Shown here in pieces: positions 40,187-45,448 of a stretch of 45,448 bases of DNA. This stretch comes from Acrocarpospora pleiomorpha. GTDB lineage: Bacteria > Actinomycetota > Actinomycetes > Streptosporangiales > Streptosporangiaceae. The stretch covers positions 1-45,448 of the forward strand of contig NZ_BLAF01000080.1 of the NCBI RefSeq assembly GCF_009687885.1, given 5' to 3'. The notes below the pieces were generated by a model that was given only the letters and a program-made list of their open reading frames with translations, was not told the DNA's origin and ran no database searches. Positions within the stretch are counted from its first letter, which is position 1. Every line of letters begins with the position of its first letter. The position numbers and the translations under genes are program-made.

Positions 40187-40735
40187 TCAGGCGACTTCGA
40201 CGGTGACGTTCGTGGGGTTCGTGAGCGCGTCGAACACGGCGGAGCGCTTCTGGGACTGGGCCACCAGCGCTTCGATGTCCTCCTTCGAGGCGTCCGCGTC
40301 GATCGTGAACGTCACCTTGACGTCGTTGAAGCCGTTGCGCACGTCGCTGTCGGCACCGAGGATCCCGCGAATGTCGTGGTTGCCTTCGACCGTCGACTCG
40401 ACCGAGCGCAACTGGATGCCGCGGTTCTGGGCGACGGACGCCACGCCTGCCGTCAGGCAGCTCGCCAGGCCGACGAGGAGGTACTCGATCGGCGTGATGC
40501 CGTTGTCCTCCGCCGCGAAGACCTCGGGGTGGTCGGCGGTGAACACCGTTTCGCTCTTGTGGCTCTGCTCCTGCCCGAGGCCGAAGAAGTTCTTGATCGT
40601 CGTGGTGCTGTGGACGCCGTTCTCCCACTTGGCGGAGGCCCGCCAGGTGAACTGAGCTGCCTCAGGTGCGCCCTTCAACACCTCGCGGGCGTCGAGCAGT
40701 GCCTTGACGTTGACTCCGTTGTCGATCGTGGTCAT
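40187..40735 (-). CDS. OsmC-family protein
   Basis: ATG 40735 gives 182 residues; ATG 40759 is an alternative. The fold pattern is that of OsmC/YhfA relatives: a beta-rich start, then ITPIEYLLVGLASCLTAGVA with the conserved catalytic Cys, then VNDVKVTF-like strands. Only one Cys is seen in this core, so the peroxidase couple of classic Ohr/OsmC is not complete. The protein likely acts on thiols or electrophiles. It is co-transcribed with the FAD oxidoreductase downstream. Confidence 0.88.
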   Translation of the reverse strand: MTTIDNGVNVKALLDAREVLKGAPEAAQFTWRASAKWENGVHSTTTIKNFFGLGQEQSHKSETVFTADHPEVFAAEDNGITPIEYLLVGLASCLTAGVASVAQNRGIQLRSVESTVEGNHDIRGILGADSDVRNGFNDVKVTFTIDADASKEDIEALVAQSQKRSAVFDALTNPTNVTVEVA

Positions 40736-40849
40736 GTCGCGTAGCGTCCTTTCCGTCATGCGGGGTGGTTTCCCGTCGAAGATTGGCCTCAGCTAGTAAG
40801 GCGTTCCATCCCGTTCCACCGGATTTCCCTGCATTTCCCATCGGGATAT

Positions 40850-40880
40850 TTGACAATATCTTGGCCATGAGGAGTATGGC
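40850..40880 (+). promoter_or_regulatory. Candidate metX promoter
   Basis: TTGACA at 40850-40855 matches a -35 box. TATGGC at 40875-40880 is a weak -10 after a 19-base spacer. The start codon at 40886 follows so closely that the transcript may be leaderless, or the promoter is further upstream. No riboswitch fold was seen. Confidence 0.35.
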
Positions 40881-40885
40881 TAGGT

Positions 40886-42097
40886 ATGATTCCGCCCATG
40901 GTGTCGGCGTCGACGTTCCCCGCCGGCTCGGTCGGTAGCGTCGAAACGCAGTACCTCGACCTGCCGGAACCAGTGCGGCTGGACTGCGGGCAGGCGCTGC
41001 ACCCGGTCCGCGTGGCGTACGAGACCTACGGCACCCTCTCCCCCGCGCGTGACAACGTCATCCTGGTGTGCCATGCGCTCAGCGGCGACGCCCACGCGGC
41101 AGGATTCGCGAAGACTCCGGCCCAGACCAGCACGCGTGACGGGTTCGGGGCCGCGGACCGCGACGGTGCGGCCGGTAGCGGGCTCGGCTGGTGGGACGGG
41201 ATGATCGGCCCCGGCAAGGCGTTCGACACCGACCGCTACTTCGTCGTCGCCACGAACCTGCTCGGCGGCTGTAGCGGGACGACGGGGCCGTCGTCGATCG
41301 ACCCGGCGACAGGCAGGCCGTACGGATCCGACTTCCCCGTCATCACGGTCGCGGACATGGTGCGCACCGAGCGGGCATTCCTGGACGTCCTGGGTGTCGA
41401 GCGGCTCGCGGCGGTGGCCGGTGGCTCGCTCGGCGGGATGCAGGCGTTGCAGTGGGCGATCCTGTTCCCTGACCAGGTCGATGCCATCGTGGCGATCGCC
41501 AGTACGCACGCCCTGCACCCGCAGGGCGTGGCCTGGAACGCGATCGCGCGTAACGCCATCATGGGCGACCCCGCCTGGCAGGGCGGCCACTACTACGGCA
41601 CCGACCGTGCGCCCCACGCCGGCATGGGCGTGGCGCGGATGGTCGGGCACGTCACGTACCTGTCCGCGCCGGCGCTGAACGACAGGTTCGGCCGGCGGCT
41701 GCAGTTCGCCGACGACATCCGCCACACGATCACCGAACCGGAGTTCGAGGTCGAAAGTTACCTGCGCCACCAGGCCGACTCGTTCGTCAAGCGCTTCGAC
41801 GCCAACACCTATCTCTTCACCTCACGGGCGCTGACCTATTTCGACCTCGCGCGGCAGCACGGCGGCGGATCGCTCGCGCGGGCACTCGAACCCGTCTCGG
41901 CGCGGACGCTGCTGATCGCGTTCAGCTCCGACTGGCTGTACCCGCCGTCCGCGTCGAGGGAGATCGAAGACGCGCTTCGCGCTCTCGGCAAGCCGGTCGA
42001 GTTCCAGGTGATCGACGCGCCGTACGGCCACGACTGCTTCCTGCTCGAGGAAGCGCGTCAGACGCCCATAATCCGCCGCTTCCTGGCCGAAAGGTAG
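40886..42097 (+). CDS. metX: Homoserine O-acetyltransferase MetX
   Basis: ATG 40886 gives 403 residues, usual for the family. It is an alpha/beta hydrolase-fold acyltransferase: the nucleophile elbow GGSLGGMQ carries S181, and FSSDWLYPP and YGHDCFLLE supply the Asp and His of the triad. VCHALSGDAHAAG and LGGCSGTTGPSS are further MetX signatures. It moves an acetyl (or succinyl) group onto homoserine for methionine synthesis. It is followed at 33 bp by the O-acylhomoserine sulfhydrylase gene, so the two catalyse successive steps. Confidence 0.95.
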   Translation: MIPPMVSASTFPAGSVGSVETQYLDLPEPVRLDCGQALHPVRVAYETYGTLSPARDNVILVCHALSGDAHAAGFAKTPAQTSTRDGFGAADRDGAAGSGLGWWDGMIGPGKAFDTDRYFVVATNLLGGCSGTTGPSSIDPATGRPYGSDFPVITVADMVRTERAFLDVLGVERLAAVAGGSLGGMQALQWAILFPDQVDAIVAIASTHALHPQGVAWNAIARNAIMGDPAWQGGHYYGTDRAPHAGMGVARMVGHVTYLSAPALNDRFGRRLQFADDIRHTITEPEFEVESYLRHQADSFVKRFDANTYLFTSRALTYFDLARQHGGGSLARALEPVSARTLLIAFSSDWLYPPSASREIEDALRALGKPVEFQVIDAPYGHDCFLLEEARQTPIIRRFLAER

Positions 42098-42129
42098 GGT
42101 CGGCGGATGACGTCGAGGAAGAGGCTTTG

Positions 42130-43455
42130 GTGACCGATCAGTTCCCCCGCGCCGAGGAAGCCCGCGCGTTCGGATTCGAGACACGGCAGCTGCATGCCGG
42201 GCAGCGGCCCGACCCGAACACGGGCGCGCGTGCGGTGCCGATCTTCCAGACGACCAGCTACGTGTTCGAAGACCCGGAGTCGGCGGCGGCGTACTTCAAC
42301 CTGCAGGAGTACGGGAACACGTACTCGCGCATCATGAACCCGACCGTCGCGGTGTTCGAGGAGCGAGTGGCGAACCTCGAGGGCGGTTGCGGCGCGGTGG
42401 CGTTCGCCAGCGGGATCGCCGCGCAGGCGGCGGCGCTCTTCACGCTGCTGCAGCCGGGCGACCACGTCGTCTCGTCCTCGGCGCTGTACGGCGGGACGGT
42501 GAACCAGCTCAAGCACCTGCTGGGCAAGATGAGCGTCGAGCTGACGTGGGTCGATCCCGACGATCCGGACGCGTGGCGGCAGGCGGTCCGCGCGAACACG
42601 AAGGCTTTCTTCGGCGAGACGATCGGCAATCCTGCCGGGAACGTGCTGGACATCGAGATCGTGGCAGCCATCGCGCACGAGCACGGGCTGCCGCTGATCG
42701 TGGACAACACGTTCGCGACGCCGTACCTGTGCCGCCCGATCGAATGGGGCGCCGACATTGTGATCCACTCGGCGACCAAGTTCATCGGCGGGCACGGCAC
42801 GAGCATCGGCGGCGTCGTCGTCGAGGCGGGCACGTTCGACTGGTCCAACGGGCGGTTCCCCGTGGTCGCGGATCCGTCGCCGGCCTACCACGGCCTGCAG
42901 TTCCACGAGACGTTCGGGACGTACGGCTATCTGATGAAGCTGCGGGCCGAGACTCTGCGCGATCTCGGCGGGGCACTCGCGCCGTTCAACGCGTTCTTGT
43001 TCCTGCAAGGGCTCGAGACGCTGTCGCTGCGGATGGAACGCCACGTCGAGAACGCGCGGGCGGTAGCGGCGTTCCTCGAGTCGCACGAGTTGGCGGCGAA
43101 TGTCACCTATCCCGGGCTGCCGGCGAGCAAGTACCGGCCGCTCGTGGAGAAGTACCTGCCGCGTGGTGCCGGCGCGGTGTTCTCGTTCGACTGCGCCGGT
43201 GGCCGAGCCGGCGGGCAGGACCTCATCCGCGGTGTGACGCTCTGGTCCCACCTGGCGAACGTCGGCGACGCGAAGAGCCTGATCATCCACCCTGCCAGCA
43301 CGACGCACCGCCAACTGGGCGACGACGAGCTCCGGGCAGCCGGCATCGCACCCGGGACGGTGCGGCTGTCGGTCGGCACCGAGTCCGTCGAGGATCTGAT
43401 CTGGGACCTGGAGCAGAGTTTCGCGCACGTCGGGAAAGGGGTAGCGGGGGCATGA
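42130..43455 (+). CDS. metY: O-acetylhomoserine sulfhydrylase (MetY-type, PLP-dependent)
   Basis: GTG 42130 gives 441 residues, the length of MetY (cystathionine enzymes are about 390). The PLP lysine is in IHSATKFIGGHG. The start FETRQLHAGQRPDPNTGAR, followed by VPIFQTTSYVFED and EYGNTYSRIMNPT, is characteristic of this group. It makes homocysteine from O-acylhomoserine and sulfide. It is coupled to the CoA-binding gene by an ATGA overlap. Confidence 0.95.
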   Translation: MTDQFPRAEEARAFGFETRQLHAGQRPDPNTGARAVPIFQTTSYVFEDPESAAAYFNLQEYGNTYSRIMNPTVAVFEERVANLEGGCGAVAFASGIAAQAAALFTLLQPGDHVVSSSALYGGTVNQLKHLLGKMSVELTWVDPDDPDAWRQAVRANTKAFFGETIGNPAGNVLDIEIVAAIAHEHGLPLIVDNTFATPYLCRPIEWGADIVIHSATKFIGGHGTSIGGVVVEAGTFDWSNGRFPVVADPSPAYHGLQFHETFGTYGYLMKLRAETLRDLGGALAPFNAFLFLQGLETLSLRMERHVENARAVAAFLESHELAANVTYPGLPASKYRPLVEKYLPRGAGAVFSFDCAGGRAGGQDLIRGVTLWSHLANVGDAKSLIIHPASTTHRQLGDDELRAAGIAPGTVRLSVGTESVEDLIWDLEQSFAHVGKGVAGA

Positions 43456-43934
43456 CCGATCTCGGGCACTACCAGGACCCGTTGACGATCCAACGCGTGC
43501 TCCACAGCGCTAGGACCATCGCGATCGTGGGTCTGTCGAACAACGAGTTGCGAGCCAGCTATTTCGTTGGCTACTACCTCAAGCGGCACGGCTACCGCGT
43601 GATCCCGGTGAATCCGCGCGAGACGCAGATCCTCGGAGAGACGTGCTACGCGAGCCTGCTGGAGGTACCCGTGCCAGTGGACGTCGTGAACGTCTTCCGC
43701 GCGCCCGACGCGCTGCCGGGGATCGCGCGGGAGACTGTGGCGATCAACGCCAGTGCGCTCTGGTGCCAGTTCGGCGTAATCAACGAGGAAGGCGCGCGGA
43801 TCGCGGCGGACGGCGGCGTGACAGTGATCATGGACCGCTGCCTCAAGGTCGAGCACGCGCGCTACGTGGGCCGGATGCACTGGCTCGGCTTCAACACCCA
43901 GCGCATCACGTCCGTCCGCGCCGGCCTCCAGTAG
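43452..43934 (+). CDS. CoA-binding (YccU-like) protein
   Basis: ATG 43452 overlaps the MetY stop and gives 160 residues. The Rossmann-type CoA-binding domain is evident: ARTIAIVGLSNNELRASYFV, then YYLKRHGYRVIPVNPRE, LLEVPVPVDVVNVFR and VTVIMDRCLKVEH. The family binds CoA or a nucleotide without a known reaction. It is often found behind metY, so it probably has a link to methionine or sulfur metabolism. It ends 20 bp from a convergent gene. Confidence 0.9.
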   Translation: MTDLGHYQDPLTIQRVLHSARTIAIVGLSNNELRASYFVGYYLKRHGYRVIPVNPRETQILGETCYASLLEVPVPVDVVNVFRAPDALPGIARETVAINASALWCQFGVINEEGARIAADGGVTVIMDRCLKVEHARYVGRMHWLGFNTQRITSVRAGLQ

Positions 43935-43954
43935 CTCGGCCTGCCTTCTGCTCG

Positions 43955-45208
43955 TCAGGAGATGGTGAGCGTGCCGTTCGCGTTGCGGGCGCACGTGACG
44001 ATCGTGCGGGGCGCGGCGGTGAGAGCGCCGGTCAGGCACTGGCCGAGGACGGTGTGGCCCGCGGCGTTGGGGTGCCACGACTCCTGGCAGGTCTGGAAGT
44101 AGGTGACGCAGGTGTTCGCCAGCCGCTGGATGCCGATCTTGTCCCAGCCGGACAGGCTGGTGATGGGCGTGCCGGACGGCCCGTCCTGCACCCGTACCGG
44201 TGTGGCGAGTACGCCTGTCGGGCTGCCGGGGTTCTCGCAGAGCCGGGCCCCGTCGAAGGCCTTCTGGACGTCCAGCACGCGCAGGTCGGCCGCCGGACGC
44301 TCGGCCGCCAGCGTGGTGTAGGCGTTCTTGACCAGGGTGCCGAGGTTCTGGGAGAACATGTGCCCGGGGGCGAGGCTCGCGCGGTGGATCGGGCAGCCGG
44401 CGGCGTACCGCTCGGCGCCGAGGGCGCGGAACTTGTCGCGGGTGTCGGTACGGCTGTCCTCATCCCGGTACTGCGTGGCGACGTCGAGCGGCAGCGGGTT
44501 GGTGTAGGTCTGCAGGACTACTTGGTGAACGCCGTCGGCATCGATTTGGGCGAGGGTGTCGAGGACCTGGCGCAGAGCGGCGGTGGTCTCGGTGGTGGCG
44601 GTGACGACCTCGGGGTCGGTGGCCAGGTCCGAGACGGTGCAGGGCTCCTGCGGCACGTCGCCGTTCAGGTAGGCCCAGAACTCCCACCAGCCCGTCCAGG
44701 CGTCGGCGATGAAACGGTTGGCGCACAGCTCGGCCACGTCGCCGAAGGTGAACTGGGTGTTGTTGGAGCCGAGGCCGATGAGGACGACGTCGATGTCGTG
44801 GGTCTGGGCGACGGCGCGTAACTGGTCGAGTTGCGAGGCGACGGAGCGGCCCTTGGCGCGGGCGCTGGAGGGATTGGCGATGTCAGCTGGCTGGCCGCCG
44901 GAGCACGCGAGGTTGAAACGGTCCTGGATGCCGGGGAGTGAAGCCTTGAACAGCGAGGCATTCGCCGACCGGTGGCAGAAGTAGGCGTTGCTGTTGGCCG
45001 CCGACCAGCCCGGGAAGGCCTGCGCCGTCCCGGAGGCGTCGACGACGGGCTGGTAGTCCCCCGCCCCCTCGCCGCTGACGAAGCTGTCGCCGAGCACGAC
45101 GGCGGCGGTGGGCAGGGCCGCCTGCGCCGCTCCGCCCTGGACGACTTGCATGCCGACCGCGCCCAGCATGAGCGCGACCATCGCGGCCGCACGGCGGAGA
45201 ACCCTCAC
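43955..45208 (-). CDS. Secreted SGNH/GDSL hydrolase
   Basis: GTG 45208 follows GGGGAG closely and gives 417 residues. The first 30 residues form a signal peptide: basic start VRVLRRAAA, hydrophobic core MVALMLGAVGMQVVQ and a cleavage site near AQAA. The GDSL block VVLGDSFVSGEGAGDY holds the nucleophile Ser, IGLGSNNTQF holds the Gly/Asn oxyanion part, and SWHPNAAGH holds the Asp-x-x-His-like block with the catalytic His. It is an exported esterase or lipase of the SGNH clan, much like the actinomycete enzymes with several Cys residues in disulfides. Its frame is open further upstream, but the signal peptide fixes the start. Confidence 0.92.
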   Translation of the reverse strand: MRVLRRAAAMVALMLGAVGMQVVQGGAAQAALPTAAVVLGDSFVSGEGAGDYQPVVDASGTAQAFPGWSAANSNAYFCHRSANASLFKASLPGIQDRFNLACSGGQPADIANPSSARAKGRSVASQLDQLRAVAQTHDIDVVLIGLGSNNTQFTFGDVAELCANRFIADAWTGWWEFWAYLNGDVPQEPCTVSDLATDPEVVTATTETTAALRQVLDTLAQIDADGVHQVVLQTYTNPLPLDVATQYRDEDSRTDTRDKFRALGAERYAAGCPIHRASLAPGHMFSQNLGTLVKNAYTTLAAERPAADLRVLDVQKAFDGARLCENPGSPTGVLATPVRVQDGPSGTPITSLSGWDKIGIQRLANTCVTYFQTCQESWHPNAAGHTVLGQCLTGALTAAPRTIVTCARNANGTLTIS

Positions 45209-45448
45209 AACTCCCCATTTCCTACTAAACAAGTATGAAATAACGAATGCCTGGATCACAACATGCCGCGCCGATGGCGTCAAGATCGCCACAAGGCCCA
45301 GCCGCTCCACCTAAGAGATCGCGTATCGGCCTGATCGTCAAGCATGCGTTTGTTTGCTAAGGACCAAACGTTCGGCGACCGGCGCACCAACATGACAGGC
45401 CCCCTGCGACCCCTGGCCCAGCGCATGCGGACACTCGATCACGCCTGC
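45209..45448. other. Right-edge intergenic region
   Basis: The stretch holds the upstream region of the SGNH gene, with an A/T-rich patch near 45220-45245 that could include its promoter. No gene, RNA or repeat is seen up to the edge. Confidence 0.3.

Noticed and set aside
40736..40885. SAM-type riboswitch before metX
   Set aside because: The space is short and no conserved riboswitch core or fitting helices could be seen; a plain promoter is more likely.
1..45448. CRISPR array, rRNA operon or intact insertion sequence
   Set aside because: No regularly spaced direct repeats, no rRNA-like sequence and no intact transposase were found on either strand.

Overview
The window is high-GC DNA with actinomycete features: GTG/TTG starts, ATGA/GTGA stop-start overlaps, a mycothiol-type DinB-fold protein, an LtrA protein and a DUF2637 transfer-gene remnant. 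The protein style suggests Streptosporangiales, but no rRNA or marker gene is present to confirm this.

Bases 1-11,244 hold the most remarkable locus. A five-gene overlapping chain plus a sixth gene 35 bp downstream encode a coiled-coil tail-anchored membrane protein, a PP2C phosphatase fused to a pseudokinase-like domain, a VWA/MIDAS protein, a PIN/NYN nuclease-Zn ribbon-FHA protein, an active Ser/Thr kinase, and a 1254-residue pseudokinase-S1/OB-helical-repeat protein. A hairpin terminator follows. A second PIN/NYN-Zn ribbon-FHA paralogue is transcribed divergently and is cut by the left window edge. Writer (kinase), eraser (PP2C), reader (FHA) and candidate RNA-cutting effector (PIN/NYN) sit together, with VWA and scaffold proteins. 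The layout recalls TerY-P triads and the T6SS threonine-phosphorylation pathway, but I know of no described system with this composition.

Bases 11.3-22.6 kb are an accessory, scarred region. It contains a decayed sugar-isomerase pseudogene, a lower-GC broken ORF, a truncated DUF2637 gene, several small orphan genes (some immunity-like), a VOC protein, a beta-propeller-like protein, a DHFR-family reductase, and a two-gene system made of a TROVE/Ro60-like VWA protein and a partner with a Fis-type HTH. Three copies of the 3' end of a tRNA-Gly (13.6, 18.4, 22.5 kb), two followed by related hairpins, look like attachment-site scars of integrative elements.

Bases 22.8-30.8 kb carry a membrane protein with an in-frame stop, a TetR regulator converging on a multicopper oxidase/membrane-protein operon with a palindromic operator, an ArsR-SRPBCC-DinB operon with its own palindrome, an LtrA protein and a HopA1-like protein with a long disordered N-terminus.

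Bases 30.8-39.0 kb are a sulfated-glycoside utilisation cluster: GH1 glycosidase, formylglycine-generating enzyme, sulfatase, PadR regulator, second sulfatase, MFS transporter and esterase. A palindrome-rich promoter region precedes it. Both sulfatases carry the CxPSR motif that the encoded maturase would modify.

Bases 39-45.4 kb look like core metabolism: an FAD oxidoreductase and OsmC protein (leftward), metX-metY-CoA-binding protein (rightward), and a secreted SGNH hydrolase.
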